Origin: Absidia repens
Taxonomy: Eukaryota; Mucoromycota; Mucoromycetes; Mucorales; Cunninghamellaceae
NCBI GenBank assembly: GCA_002105175.1
Contig: MCGE01000006.1
Coordinates: 558,001 to 622,000 of the forward strand
Reading direction: 5' to 3'
Length of the DNA: 64,000 nucleotides
Made by a program: the position numbers and the translations under genes. Under the pieces are notes generated by a model. The model worked only from the letters and a program-made list of their open reading frames with translations. It did not search any database and was not told the DNA's origin. Below, one piece after another: positions 13,871 through 29,107 of this stretch (positions within the stretch are counted from its first letter, which is position 1; the number at the start of each line of letters is the position of its first letter).

Positions 13871-14699
13871 TAGCTTTCAACATCATACCTTTTGATACAC
13901 CAATATGATGCATCTCGACTAACCCCGGAACACAGCAATGTAGATATCTTTGAGCATTCAAAGAATTAGTTTTATTCTCTTCCTTACTTTTATTACACTG
14001 CATCTATGTAAATTAATTCAGATCTTTTCATTTAGACTAGATTTATTTTTTTAATAAAATTATTTTGTATTATCATATCATTGAATGTATTGACTATAGA
14101 ATTTATTACTATATATTACTTTCTATTAGTTCTGGGGATATTAATTGGGTACATAAAGTATAAGTAGTTTGGCTTGGAGGGGAGGTGGGGGGAAATGTCG
14201 CAGAGATAAATCGGGGCTGATGCATATGGTTTGCAATTATATCAGGTTTTCTTAGAAAAAAAAAAAACTACCCTTACTCAATGTCGATCGATTCTATGAT
14301 ATTAATACCCATCTTTTTTGAAAATATGTCTTCAAGGAATTTCTTCTATGTATGCATTTCAGCAACAGTAGTAAAAAATAAGATAAATAAAAAGAATTAG
14401 GTCTCATAGAATATACTAAAGATACTTATTTTACTTGACAATAAATATTTCATAACATAATAGTATATGATAAACAACGTTGAGAAGGACCTAAAGAACG
14501 CGGTTGAAGGGTTTTTTGTTCTATAAAAAACGCCTTAGGCATGGGCGTTTTAAGTTCGTCAGTTTTAGCTGAAGGATTGAGGAAGGACTAAGCCAAAGAC
14601 GTTTACTCCCCCCCCCAAAAAAAAGGGTGGACAAACTACCAGTAGGGGCTCACAATAAACAATATCAACAGGAAAAATGCGTCTTTATTCTGATGTGTG
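13871..14699. other. Intergenic spacer downstream of the RING gene
   Basis: The first 200 nt are probably the 3' UTR of the RING gene. The rest is AT-rich with short homopolymers (poly-A at 14257-14268, C run at 14608-14616). No coding or RNA gene is recognisable. Confidence 0.5.
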
Positions 14700-15390
14700 A
14701 GTCCACGCTCGTCCAAGATGGTTCAGCGAAAGGTCACAGAAGTTATTTCAACCCCCGCCCGCATTATTTTTAGTTTCGCTCTTTCTTTCTTCTTTTCCTT
14801 TTTTTTCTTCTTAATTGTGCCCGTATATGATTATCGTTTATCTTATATTAGTGCTAGAACTAGTTTAGAAGGGTTTGGAGATCAGGGATTACAATATACA
14901 TGGGAAAACTCTGTCATTTGAATTCAAGATTTGAATGCCACCATTGGTTGGCTTTTTCGAGACTTCACTAGCTTAGATTAGAGTTAGTTTGTCTGTAGTT
15001 TGAATATATATTTGAATAAATTTGTTTCTTTTTACTTGCTTCAATGAAAAGCGTCCCATTAGTTTCTCCCATGTCTTGCGTAGCAGATTCCATTTTTTAC
15101 TACTATTACCAACACCCCTTTTGATTAGTGTTGATCGCTGATGTGCTTCCATAAAAGATGTCCTTTCAGACTTTCTTACACCTTGTACTGTACAATATGC
15201 TGTCTTCTATTTTACAGTAATCCATTAGACTAGTGTTGCTCATTCTTCAAATCTCACATTAATTGCATTCATTCTTCCACTCAATAAATCCTTTCCTTGT
15301 TACAGTGAACTTCTCGATTTCGGTTTTAGTATCTATTAGTATGCGTCAATAAAATATGCCCTTTTTATTACTCGTTTTCTGACTCACTAC
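14700..15390 (+). repeat. Dispersed repeat family 1, copy A (near full length)
   Basis: Noncoding repeat, about 0.69 kb. Landmarks shared with the other copies, in order: a TTTCAACCCCCGCCCGC block at 14749, a pyrimidine-rich stretch, TAGTTTAGAAGGGTTTGG (about 14862), CAGGGATTACAATATACATG (about 14884), a CACCATTGGTTGG block (about 14940), then several spaced copies of a sequence like AATAAAATATGTC (for example 15345). The first block resembles a tRNA B box/T arm in other copies, so the family could be a SINE-like retroposon. Ends are approximate because no target-site duplication was established. Confidence 0.7.
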
Positions 15391-15915
15391 ATAATATATG
15401 CCACTATTGTATTGCTTGTGAGTGTCCTACTAAACACTCGCCTTCTAATTCACCCTCTATGACTACTCCTTCGTCCGCATGGACTGGCCGATAGTCTGAG
15501 GATCACTTGTCATAAAAGACGGTCATATTCCTGCTCGTCCAATCATATAGATGAATCCAAGTCCTATCATATTGTACGTGTGGCTGCTGCAGTAGGGCAA
15601 TTTTCATGCTTTCTGGTTTATATATGACTGCTTGGAACTATGAATCAGTCGCTCGAGGCGTATAATGACTCATAGCTGCGGAAGATCATTTTAGTGCTTT
15701 AGTATGCTATGATATGAGATTTTTTATTATGAAAGTGTCGGAAAGCAACGGAAATTACTAAATGGCGCATTTCATCAAAAATCACTTGCCTTAATTCAGC
15801 TTTGAAGTACTAAAGCATTTTTGAAAAATAAAAATATCAATGGAACGAACTTCAACTATCATTTTTAGGATCTTTAATAACATATATTGAAGTTTGGATT
15901 TATTCAAGTCCTGTG

Positions 15916-15952
<37 letters not shown>

Positions 15953-16139
15953 GAAGCGCTGGTGAGCTTCGAAATTGAAACAATCCTAGACAAGTAGATT
16001 TCCAAAGCTGGTAGGCACTTGATTCCAAACCATTGTTACACGCATAAAAAAAAGAGGGAAAAGGGGGATGTAAAAAAAAAAAAAGGATTTACATACAAGA
16101 CAAATTAAACGTATTACATAGTAAGTAATTGATGGTAAA
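15391..16139. other. Intergenic spacer with poly(A) tract
   Basis: AT-rich, no recognised gene. It contains about 33 consecutive A at 15916-15948 and shorter A runs at 16046 and 16072. Confidence 0.5.
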
Positions 16140-16400
16140 GGATAAGATATATTTTATTCAAGTGAAGAGATGAACAACGATTAAGATTAAATAATATTAT
16201 TCTAGGAGGCTAATCTAATGTTGATTCCAGATGTTGACTACAAAATGAAAGGGTTTCCTCATGCATCATGTATATCCCTAGCTAAAACCCCTCTAATTGT
16301 ATGTGTAATACTAATCTAATATCATCGTCACCTCATCAATGGCATTCAATGATGTTGACAAAAAAAAAAAAAAAGGAGAGAGAGAGAGAGTGTGTGTGTG
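16140..16400 (-). repeat. Dispersed repeat family 1, copy B (5'-proximal part, minus)
   Basis: Shares the block CTACAAAATGAAAGGGTTTCC followed by CATGCATCATG and the downstream ACTAATCTAA landmark with copies D, E, G and H in the same orientation, but diverges more. It ends in a poly(A), (GA)n and (GT)n stretch at 16360-16405. It lies just beyond the 3' end of the PRP4-type kinase gene. Confidence 0.55.
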
Positions 16401-16530
16401 TGTGTATACGTGTGTGAATTTCAAAAAAGAAGGTTCATGGCAGATGTGATAAATATTTTATTAGAAAGACAATGACGATAAAATAATAAAAGATAATAGA
16501 ATCCATGGAACTGACTACTAAAACTATAAA

Positions 16531-19194
<2,664 letters not shown>

Positions 19195-19793
19195 TGGCAA
19201 TAAAAAAACACCGTATAAAATAAAAAAATAAAAAAATTGTTGAGTTTTCTAATATAAGGAATGCTAAAGATGAAGATTGTTTCTTTTTTAAAAAACCTCT
19301 TCAATGATAAAATATATAAGCACGTTACGAATAGCGATGCGATATAAACAAAAAAGATGAATTGGAATAAAAGGGTTTTTGAACAAAGAAGTGTGAAAAT
19401 AAAAAAAAGTTTTCTTAGTCGGTATAAAAAAAAAGCGGGGATTGAAAACGTTCTTCTGCAACGACAGCTCAGATGCCATTTTATTGAATTCTGTGATCAT
19501 TCCGCCATCATCACCATAAAAAAAATATGTGACACTTGATTTCTCCATAGAAATGCTATTAGAAAGCGGAATTGAGCAAAATTGATCACATGGGATGTGC
19601 CATAGTTTGGGACATCACTCAAAACTCTGGCGGTAAATGGAATCCCCGCAATTTCACGTGCGTCAATTTTTTTCTTTTTTTTACTTTTTTTTTTCTTTTT
19701 CTTTTTTTTCCCTTTTATCTACTTTCCATACATACTTCCTTTGTTTTTGTATATACCTTTAATTAATCCAATACCTATTAGTGTATAACAACG
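19195..19793. promoter_or_regulatory. Divergent promoter region, PRP4 kinase / ABCD transporter
   Basis: Six hundred nt between two divergently transcribed genes. A long pyrimidine-rich stretch at 19668-19715 on the plus strand lies before the ABCD start and could be promoter or 5' UTR. No conserved ORF. Confidence 0.4.
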
Positions 19794-22664
19794 ATGACCA
19801 ATGTTGTGTCCAAACTAGCCACATCCTCGACATGGCGGTCCCTTCTGCCTCTGATCTCACAAACCGTCAAATCATACACACGTTACAGGGTATCCATTAG
19901 GCGATCACTCTTCATCCTGTTTTTGCTTCGTGGTCTCTTATCCATTTATCAGTCATTGAACAAGTTTAAAAAGGAACAACTAAAACCTGTCTCTAAAAAA
20001 GCGACGGATCCCAAGAAAAAAAAAGTGGATGTGGATGCCGCTTTTTTCAGGCAAATACAACGACTATTAGCTATTGTGATGCCTGGCATCCGCTCCAAAG
20101 AATTTGGTATGCTTGTTGTCCATTCTGGATTCTTAGGTAAGAGGAACATAAATAAGGGTAAAAACGGATATGTCATTATGTACTTATTTTTCATTTATAA
20201 CAATAAAGTCTTTAGAACAATTCTTTCTGTATATATTGCTTCGTTGGATGGTCGAATAGTTAGTGCACTGGTAAGATATTATATGTTAGAGAATATTCAC
20301 AAATGTTATGCTAATTGATTGTTCTTTTTTTTTCTGTTAGGTACAAGGCAAGATGAAGGACTTTGTATTGGGTATCGTATGGTGGTTGACTGTAGCCTTT
20401 CCTGCCACATACACAAACAGCATGGTAAGATGAATGCTTGTAAATAGGAACTTTATATCAAAGAGTCACTAATTATCATATATTTTTAGCTGACGTATAT
20501 GCAAAGCAAATTGGCGATTCAATTCCGGACACGATTGACGACCTACATCCACGAAAAGTACCTCACTGATATGACTTTTTATACACTGGGGAACCTTGAT
20601 GATCGTATCAAAAATGCAGATCAATGTATCACCGTTGACACAATGAAATTCAGCAACTCCTTATCTGAACTCTATTCAAATCTTGCAAAACCTATTCTGG
20701 ACGTCTTCATTTACAACTATCAGCTCAGTCGGAATGTTGGATTTGAAGGAGTGTTTGTGGCAAGCTTAATTATCCGTCTGTCTTCCATGGTGATGCGCAA
20801 ATATACTCCTTCCTTTGGTAAGATGGTGGCCGAAGAACAGCGTTTGGAAGGTGAATTCCGATTCCGGCATTCTCGCATCATTGAAAACTCTGAAGAAATC
20901 GCCCTATTTGAAGGTCAGCACATTGAAAAAACCGTCCTCGACAAAAGCTACTATGCATTGATTCGTCATGTCAACCGTATCTTCCGCTCTCGTATCCCTC
21001 ATGGTATGTTGGAAGACTTTGTTATCAAATACTTTTGGGGTGCTTGCGGTCTTGTCTTGTGCTCAGTTCCAGTTTTCTTCAAAATCGAAGGTATGGAAAT
21101 GGGTTCGGTTGGATCTCGTACTGAAGGTAAGAAACATAATTAAGAAAGGTGTTTCAGATAATTGAATTATTACTTTTTATGCATATCTAGGTTTTGTTAC
21201 CAACCGCCGTTTATTGATGAGCTCCTCTGATGCTGTTGGTCGTATCATGTATGCTTACAAAGAAGTCACAGAACTTGCTGGTTATACTAGTCGGGTAATA
21301 TACAGAAATTAATCTCATATTATTCTCAATTCAAACTCACTGCTCCTTCTTTTCCTTAATTATATTTAGGTGATTGATTTGCTTGACGTGTTTGATGATG
21401 TGAAAGCAGGTCGCTATCAGAAACGTTTAGTATCATCAGTGTCTACTGAGTCCAACGCCAAAACTCTTGAAGGTCGCGGTGAAGTCAAAGACAGTGAAGA
21501 CATTGAATTTATTGATGTTCCAATTGTTAGTCCAAATGGAGATGTGCTTGTGCCTAAACTATCATTTCATGTCAAGCCTGGGGTAAGTGGTACGATTCGT
21601 GGATTGATTACATCTTCCTTACTTTTTTTTTCCATCATTAGATGCATTTATTGATTGTTGGTCCAAACGGATGTGGAAAGTCTAGTCTTTTCCGTATTCT
21701 CGGTGGATTGTGGCCTGTTTATGGAGGAACTGTTAACAAGCCTAGTCATCGTGATATTTTTTATATTCCTCAACGCCCTTATCTATCTCTTGGTACTTTA
21801 CGTGATCAGTAAGTAGTAATTATTACGGAAAATGTTTGAAAGGGATATTCTCTATTGACCAAATATTTTCTTGTCATTAAATAGGATTTTGTACCCTGAT
21901 ACCGTTGAAGAAATGCATGAACGTGGTGTGACTGACAAGGATTTACTAGATATCCTTCATGTAGTCCAAATTGGACACATTGTGGAACGAGAAGGTGGAT
22001 GGGATGTTGAAAAAGAATGGACAATTGCACTGTCTGGTGGCGATAAGCAACGTGTACGTGACTATTGAACTCTTGATTGAAAATACTACACCCATCTAAT
22101 ACTTTTTTTTTCACCATGTAGATTGCTATGGCTCGATTATTTTATCATTCTCCTCGCTATGCCATTTTGGATGAATGTAAGTACTATTGGATGAAGCAAT
22201 CAACATTGGGACTGATATTCCTTATTATTTTAAAATGTATTACATCTTAGGTACAAGTGCAGTTAGTATGGATATTGAAAAAATCATGTATACTCATGCC
22301 ACGGGTAATTTGTTTTTATATTTTTTATGTGTGTTTAGTGACTGACCTATTTATTTTATGTATAGCACTTGGAATTTCACTTTTGACGGTGTCCCATCGT
22401 CCTTCCCTTTGGAAATACCACAACTATATCCTACAATATGATGGTCAAGGCGGATACATTTTCACCAAGTTGGATGCCGAAAAAAGATTAAAACTTCAAG
22501 AAGAAAAAACATCCGTAAGTTTTAATTATTTTGGAATTGGCGTATATGCTAACGCACTCATGGTCTTTTATTTGAACTGTATGTAGATCGAAACCAAGCT
22601 TTTAGAAATCCCTAAACTGGAAGCAAGACTACAAGAATTGAAGGAGATACAACAAAGTGTTTGA
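19794..22664 (+). CDS. Peroxisomal ABCD-family half-transporter (acyl-CoA importer)
   Basis: Half-size ABC transporter of the ALDP/Pxa group, expected in the peroxisomal membrane importing (very) long-chain acyl-CoA for beta-oxidation. 704 aa; exons 19794-20136, 20209-20270, 20341-20424, 20490-21126, 21191-21294, 21370-21582, 21642-21808, 21885-22053, 22122-22176, 22251-22304, 22366-22514, 22587-22664, all in phase. The N-terminal half is the transmembrane domain, with the family's loop motif [10 protein letters not shown]. The nucleotide-binding half shows Walker [10 protein letters not shown], signature LSGGDKQR, Walker B AILDECTSAVS and the switch His in TVSHRPSLW. Intron 1 uses the acceptor before TCTTTAGA, because the later AG would break the frame. 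Family members work as homo- or heterodimers; I cannot tell Pxa1-like from Pxa2-like. Confidence 0.93.
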
Positions 22665-22936
22665 AAGTGGTGTTCAACAGCAAGTTAACTTCTAGTAGTT
22701 TATATATTTTATTATTATTATTATCATTATTTTTATTATATATTACTTTTTTTCTGAAATAAAATATACTTTTTTATGTATCTGCTTTTGCACTGTACAG
22801 TATATTGGTGGGCTGTGAACGTCGGGATTTCAATTTCAAAATGTTTTCCAAAAAAAAAAAAGAAAAAGAATTCGTCTTTGCCTTTTCATTCTTCACTCTG
22901 CATTGTTCTTTTTTTTTTTTTTTTTTTTTTGGTCTC

Positions 22937-25441
22937 ATGTCAAATAAACCTACTTTTGTCGATAACGATCTCCCACCGAAACAGGACAGCAATGAAGCCA
23001 GAATTTGGAATCGGGGTGGTGTTTCAGAAAGTGCGTCAGCTCGACGACGACGAAGGTAGTAGCAGAGAAAAGAAAACATCTACAAGTGCCGTATTTTGCT
23101 AACAAACCCTTCTCTCCCCATTATATACTACTCTATAGTCTTGCGACATACAATCAGAATATGGGCATTCACACCTCTTTTATTCGACCAACAGAAGATA
23201 TATTTAATGCTAATGACCCGGGGCTGAAAGATGATATACTGGCTATCATTATGCAATACTTATCTGACGAAGGGTACAACGCTTCCCAATCGGTCCTATA
23301 CGATGAAGCTAATGTCAAATGGAAAGAACGTGAAGAACGAACGATTGAAGTCAAGCGGTTGAGAAAGGCGATCTTGGGTAAGCGACACTGAATAGGTGTT
23401 GAAGAAATGATATACATATCTTAACGATCTATTTTTACTCATTCTTAGACGGCGATTGGCAAGAAGCTGAAAAGCTCTGCACAAAACCTTTGGTGAAGCA
23501 TCATCGTTCCTTTTTATATTCTGTTTACAAGCAACAATATCTTGAATACATCGATCGAAGGGAAATACAAAAGGTAAAAGAAGAAAAGTTACTGGAGAAG
23601 ATAGCGGATTCTCACTCTGATTACACTGTGCGGGATTGGGGTGGGTATTGCTTGAATTTAGGCATTTACTTTTCTCAACAAACGGTTAAAACCATTGGAA
23701 CACCTGCAAACAAAACCTGACGAATTTAAGGATATGTGTTACCTCTTGACTGCAAAATCTATCCCCGAAGTATCTAGCTTTCGCAACTGGGAAGGCATCA
23801 TGGCTGCTAGGTAATATAAGAATACCCGTATCAATTATATTTTTATTTTTTTTCAAGTGCAGGCTAACCGACACATCAATCTCTATTGTTATTCATAAGG
23901 GAAAATTTGGTGGAACAGTTGCAAAACATGCTAGAATTTGAAACGGCTGATAGAAATGGTAAATTGAAAACAAGCAATGATGATCAACTGGTATCGATGA
24001 CGATGAGGTGTATTAATTTTATTGTCTTTTCTTTATTAGGTAGTCGATATATTCCTCCGAATCGATTACTAACTTTATTACGACAATCTGTTGCCTATCA
24101 AATTGAATTCTCTCGTTATCATCCCAAGATTGCTCCAGCTGTCAATTCATTATTAGAAGACTATACAAGTTTCGTTATTCCAAATGCTGTTGGGGCTACC
24201 TTATCTGGGCACAAGGGAAATGTCAAATGTGTTGAATTTATTGGAGAAGAAGGACGAACAGCGGTATCTGGATCAAGGTAATTGATAAGGAAAAGATATT
24301 TGATTCTTAGTCTCATGCATTCATATGTAAATCATAGTGACAATACACTTCGGATTTGGGATGTGGAAACTGCGGAATGCTTAGATGTATTAGAAGGCCA
24401 TCAATCTCGGATATGGGACGTGTCTGGTACACAAAATGGAGATTTCATTGCAAGTGCGAGTGGCGATGGCCTGGTTAAGGTAAGATAGTTTTGTTTAAGT
24501 TGTTTATAGGAAGAAAAAATGCACATAGAAATGGGCACTGACTCTTTTTTCTTTAGATTTGGAGCTTGAAGGACTCAAAAGCATGCTGTGTGAACACTTT
24601 GAAGGGACATTCTGGTGATGTATATTCTGTTAAATATCATCCAAACGAGGTAACCAAAACCAAAAAACAGATTCATCATGATTTTTTTTTTTTAAAAAAA
24701 AAAAAAAAGATTATATTAACCAGCGCTTCCCCTTTTTATTGCTATTAAGGAACATATTGTATCTGGTGGTTACGATAAAATTGTAAGGATGTTTGATGTT
24801 AATACTGGTGCTATTGTCAAAACATTTCCAGGGCACCAATTGGCTGTTACAAAAACTATCATCAATCCTCTGGGTAATTTGGTGATCAGTGCCTCAAAAG
24901 ACAACACTATCAAATTCTGGGATATTGTATCGGGACTATGTATACGGACGATCTCTTCACATTTGGGCGAAGTGACTTCGGTGGAAATGAACTCTAGTGG
25001 AACATTACTCCTCAGCAGTTCGAAAGACAATTCAAATCGCTTATGGGATGTCAGAATGGTAAGTCTTATTACTGCTGCTGTTGTTGTTGTTGCCTTCAAT
25101 ATATATAGCATCTTTTGGACTAAAAGTTATCTCCTTCTTTTTATATATTTATAAATATATAGGTTAAACCGATACGCAAACTGAAGGGACATCAAAACAC
25201 ATCAAAGAACTTTGTAAGATCCAACTTTGCAGACAACAATCTTATCGTTGGTGGCTCAGAGGATGGAATCGTATATATTTGGGATCAAGATACTAGTGAA
25301 GTGCTTCAAAAACTTCGCGGGCATCATGGCGTTGTGTATGAAGCTAACTGGAACTCAAAACAGGGTATGCTGGCTAGCTGCAGTGATGATCAAACCGTTA
25401 AAATATGGAAATACGATGACTCTATACCAATGGACATTTAG
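22937..25441 (+). CDS. LisH-CTLH-WD40 repeat protein
   Basis: Probable scaffold protein, 610 aa; exons 22937-23055, 23139-23377, 23449-23573, 23662-23810, 23900-24277, 24338-24479, 24557-24649, 24750-25058, 25163-25441. Order: basic N-terminal tail (ASARRRRS), LisH about 69-95, CTLH about 105-165, helical region, then seven WD40 repeats from about 312 to the end (repeat ends such as NTLRIWD, NTIKFWD, GIVYIWD, QTVKIWK). The last two repeats carry KGHQNTSKNFV and GGSEDGIVYIWD. Architecture resembles SMU1-type and other LisH-WD40 proteins, but I cannot assign an orthologue. Translation could also begin at Met48 (23161); the upstream start is preferred because a canonical intron (23056-23138) joins it in frame. 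A 36-nt GT...AG stretch at 24008-24043 keeps frame and is treated as exon. Confidence 0.85.
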
Positions 25442-26285
25442 AATTACTTTAGCTCACTACGTTTTAGATTTTATAAGCTGTGTACTACTGTATGTTTTGT
25501 TTGTTTGTTGCTGGGGGGGGTTCTTTTTTGCGAATAAACGCTCTGGCGCTCCGCTGGAGCATTTGGAAATTTTTCCATTTATTGGGTGTCACAGTTTTTT
25601 ATTAAAGTGTGGGTTTTGATGGGATAGGATTAGAGCCTCCGCCATTTTGCAGTTTGGTGAACAGCTCTATGGGGCCTAACAGTCGTGCTCAGCGAGTCGT
25701 CAATGGTTTTTTTTGTGTGCGGAAATAATAGCTTACTTGAAAGGCGTCGGAGAGATTAGACTTTGATTATGTAGAGGTTGCAACTGTATTTTCACTGGAA
25801 GGTAAATCAAATTATGCACTATGGTGATTATGGCGATTGCCCATTCCTTTAATTTTTATTTGCATTTCCCTGATTTTTTGACATAAAAAAAAAGGCTGGG
25901 CCGATTCAGGCTCCGCATTTTGCTTTCTAATTTTTTTGCCCCCTCCCCTTTTTTTCCCTCTCTCCTTCTTTCTTTTTTATTGTTTTTCCTTCATGATAGT
26001 CTGAATAATATGATGGCAAGGCTCATTGGGATACTGATGATCTAGGATTTTGAATTAGAGGCGTTTTAAAAAACGTAAAACAAACATCATGGCGAAACGC
26101 TTTCATTTTGGATGTAGGATTTGGGAATGTCAGTAGATTAGTATCGTGGAATCGTCATTAGTTTAGTAATAGTTTGTCATCGTTTGTATCTACCTCTGAA
26201 TAAATATGTTCTTTTTCTTATAATTAGTTTCTTTGTTGTACATTTACATGATGAGCTTCATCGAATGTGTATTACGTATCCATAC
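25442..26285. other. Intergenic spacer with repeat fragments
   Basis: 3' flank of the WD40 gene (AATAAA at 25533), then noncoding sequence. At 25603-25630 there is a fragment of repeat family 2 (AAAGTGTGGGTTTTGATGGG). At about 26085-26220 there is a diverged plus-strand fragment of family 1 (TCATTTTGGATGTAGGATTT and TCTGAATAAATATGTTC). No gene is visible. Confidence 0.5.
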
Positions 26286-26633
26286 AAAAAAAAAGTGTGT
26301 CTACTATATATATATATGAAAAAGGAACGGATTGGGTATTATGTAGACTTCTTCCACCAGCTCTATAATTTTGTGCGTAGAAAAGAAAACAGGGATGTGT
26401 TTGTGTGAAAAAACAGCTAATACGTTGTATTTTGTTGTGGTGGGGTAAATTGAAGAGCAAAGTTGAGAATAGTATTAATTACAGTATGTAGCTACTGGGT
26501 GGCAGGGCGTTTCTTAAGTGTGGGTTTTGACGGGATGGGATGGAAGACTCTGTTATTTGGCACTATGGGCGGGCAGCGATTGGGGAAAAAAGGATGGACG
26601 CCTCCTATGGTGGGCAGACCATCAGCGGTGGAT

Positions 26634-26666
<33 letters not shown>
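26286..26666 (+). repeat. Dispersed repeat family 2, copy 1 (poly(A)-tailed)
   Basis: About 0.38 kb, clearly duplicated at 28763-29137. Shared landmarks: GTGTGTCTA at the left edge next to an A run, GAAAAAGGAACGGATT, TTTGTGCGTAGAAAA, CAGGGATGTGTTTGTGTGAA, TTGTTGTGGTGGGGT, GTGTGGGTTTTGACGGGATG and CTCCTATGGTGGGCAG, ending in a run of about 32 A. The 3' poly(A) is what a LINE-mobilised retroposon would leave. ORFs inside are short and not conserved between copies. Confidence 0.75.
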
Positions 26667-26669
<3 letters not shown>

Positions 26670-28073
26670 GGAGGAAAAAGAACAGTGATCTCATTATGTA
26701 TATTCCAGTCATTATTGTATTTACCAAAAAGCGAAATTGAAGTTACTATAACTGAGTTTTCTTACGGACCATTTTCATTTTAATATATAACCAGCTCCCT
26801 CAGTTATTGAGAAGAGACCCGAAATGTCCCATGGGATACCATCAGCCCCGCCCCGCCCAGCTCGACTTCAATTAAAGCCAGACCTAGATCATATACAATG
26901 TATTTCTTATCATAAACCTGAAAAAAAACACCATCCATTATATCAGACTGCAGTAATTCGATGTACTCATTATCATAACATAATCACATCCCTATAAAAA
27001 GAAGGTTGAGTCATATGCAATAAAAGTTATCAATATTCTCATTTTATTTTTGCCTTATTATTTATTTTTATTCCACAACAATATAACCATTACGCCATGC
27101 TACCTCTTACCAACCCCACCCCCAATTATATATATTGTGGTTTACCACTAGTTTATTTATACATTAATTATCTTGTGAAATATCTTAATAATAAACCCTC
27201 CGGTAAAACAATTACTAAAATTAGAAATACAGATTTTTAATTTTACGTCAATTAAGATCTTCTAATATTGTTAGACCATCAATGAACATGTACCAAACAT
27301 ATGTAATCACCTACTTAAATATATCTTACATATTTCTAATAAGATTTGATAAATCTTTTAAGATACCAAGAAATGCAGGCTTTCGAATCATCAGCTTCTT
27401 GAAATTTCAGTCAAACCGAAAATCAACGAATACAAAAAAAACCATTACACAAGCTTCGGGGGTTAAAGCGGGTTAAAAAATTTTGAACTCCGCTCGCACT
27501 GCCCTCTGGCTTCTTTGGGCAAAAGCGCGGCGAAGCCGCGCCTCTCCCGGCGCTTTTTTAGCGGATTTCCATGTTTTTTTAGCGGTATGGCGGGGTATTT
27601 CTGTGTGTGTATGGGGATATTGGATGGGGGAAAAAAAAAAAAAAAAAAAAATGGTATGAGTAGAAGGAGTATATGACTAGAAAGCGGATCCAAGCAAATG
27701 TGGATGTCCAAGTATGTGTGTGGTTGAGCATGTGGTGTTTATTAGGTGTTGGAAGTAAAAAGTGAAAATAAAAAAATAATGAATGTGGGCGCTCCCACAT
27801 TTGACACATAAAATATATTTTTTATTTTTGTACCTGAACGGTATTTCAATTTCACAACACTGATAGCTAGTAATTAGATTTTTTTTTCATTGGTACTGAA
27901 ATTAGATTTGTAGAATCTAATTACTGGACTATGATTTTTTTTTATTCTCAGTTTTTACTTTTTTCTTTTTTAAAGAGCAAGGTTTTTTTACCTACTGTGG
28001 TTTTTCGGCTTCTTCCTCATTATTATATTTTTATAATAAAGTTACTTTATTTAAGTCTCGTATTCATCACAGA
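26667..28073. other. AT-rich gene-free stretch
   Basis: No gene recognised. A locally GC-rich segment at 27483-27560 contains GCGCGGCGAAGCCGCGCC, a perfect hairpin-forming inverted repeat at 27525-27542. A poly(A) run lies at 27630-27650. Open frames are short and low in complexity. Confidence 0.45.
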
Positions 28074-28412
28074 GCATATAAAAAGTACAATATTTCCCCT
28101 TCAAGTAGTATATAAAAGTACAATAGTTCCACTTCAGGTAGCATATAAAAAGTACAATATTTCCACTTCAAGTAGTATATAAAAAGTACAATATTTCCAC
28201 TTCAAGTAGTATATAAAAAGTACAATATTTCCACTTCAGGTATGATAGCATATAAAAAGTACAATATTTCCACTTCAAGTAGTATATAAAAAGTACAATA
28301 TTTCCACTTCAAGTAGTATATAAAAAGTACAATATTTCCACTTCAGGTAGCATATAAAAAGTACAATATTTCCACTTCAAGTAGCATATAAAAAGTACAA
28401 TATTTCTACTGG
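28074..28412 (+). repeat. 34-bp minisatellite, ten units
   Basis: Ten direct tandem units of 34 bp (unit starts at about 28074, 28108, 28141, 28175, 28209, 28249, 28283, 28317, 28351, 28385). Each has the form G(T/C)ATATAAAAAGTAC followed by AATATTTCCACTTCA and A/G-GTA. Two unit types differ at the second base (GCATAT or GTATAT), and the base change CTTCAGG/CTTCAAG in the preceding unit mostly tracks it. One unit lacks a base and one 5-6 nt insertion (TGATA) lies before unit six. Units touch directly, so it is not a CRISPR array. Confidence 0.95.
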
Positions 28413-28730
28413 GCAATAATGTAGAGGCGGTTATTATGGCTGTAGGCTTTAGCTGTGAGCTTATAGGCGTAAACTTTAGAGCATTGTGCAATTAATTGTA
28501 TGATAGATGGATGGTTGGTTTGGTGGCAAAAAATGATTGTATAATATTTCTAAAGATGCATGGAAAATTTGAAGTTGAACGGTTTCGTAGTTCGTTTTAT
28601 ATAAAGCGAAGAAGAGTATATTGCAGGTTAATTGGATTTTGCAGGCTGTAAAGCCAGATGGGTGTGAATTCAACCGCCGCCGCCGGCAGCCTGGATTGTT
28701 GATCGAGAAAAAAAAATGGGAGCGCACATC

Positions 28731-28731
<1 letters not shown>

Positions 28732-28766
<35 letters not shown>

Positions 28767-29107
28767 GTGTCTATATATATGTATATATATGAAAAAGGAA
28801 CGGATTAGGTATTATGGAGAATTCTTCCACCAAGTCTATAAGTTTGTGCGTAGAAAAAAAAGACAGGGATGTGTTTGTGTGAAAAAAACAGCTATTACAG
28901 TGTATTTTGTTGTGGTGGGGTATATTGAAGAGCAAAGTTTGAGAATAGTATTAATTTTGTAGTTACTGACTGGCAGGGAGTTTCGGAAGTGTAGGTTTTG
29001 ATGGGATGGGGTGGAAGTTTCTGTAATTTGGTACTATGGGGGGTGGGCAGTGATTGAGAAAAGAAGGGTGGACGGCTCCTATGGTGGGCAGGTCAGCGGT
29101 GGGTCAG

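Noticed and set aside
24008..24043. A 36-nt intron inside WD40 protein exon 5
   Set aside because: It has GT and AG ends, but it is shorter than any other intron here (shortest clear ones are 58-59 nt), is a multiple of three and contains no stop. Left as exon, though removal would also keep frame.
28074..28412. CRISPR-like array of short direct repeats
   Set aside because: Units abut without unique spacers and the genome is eukaryotic; it is a minisatellite.
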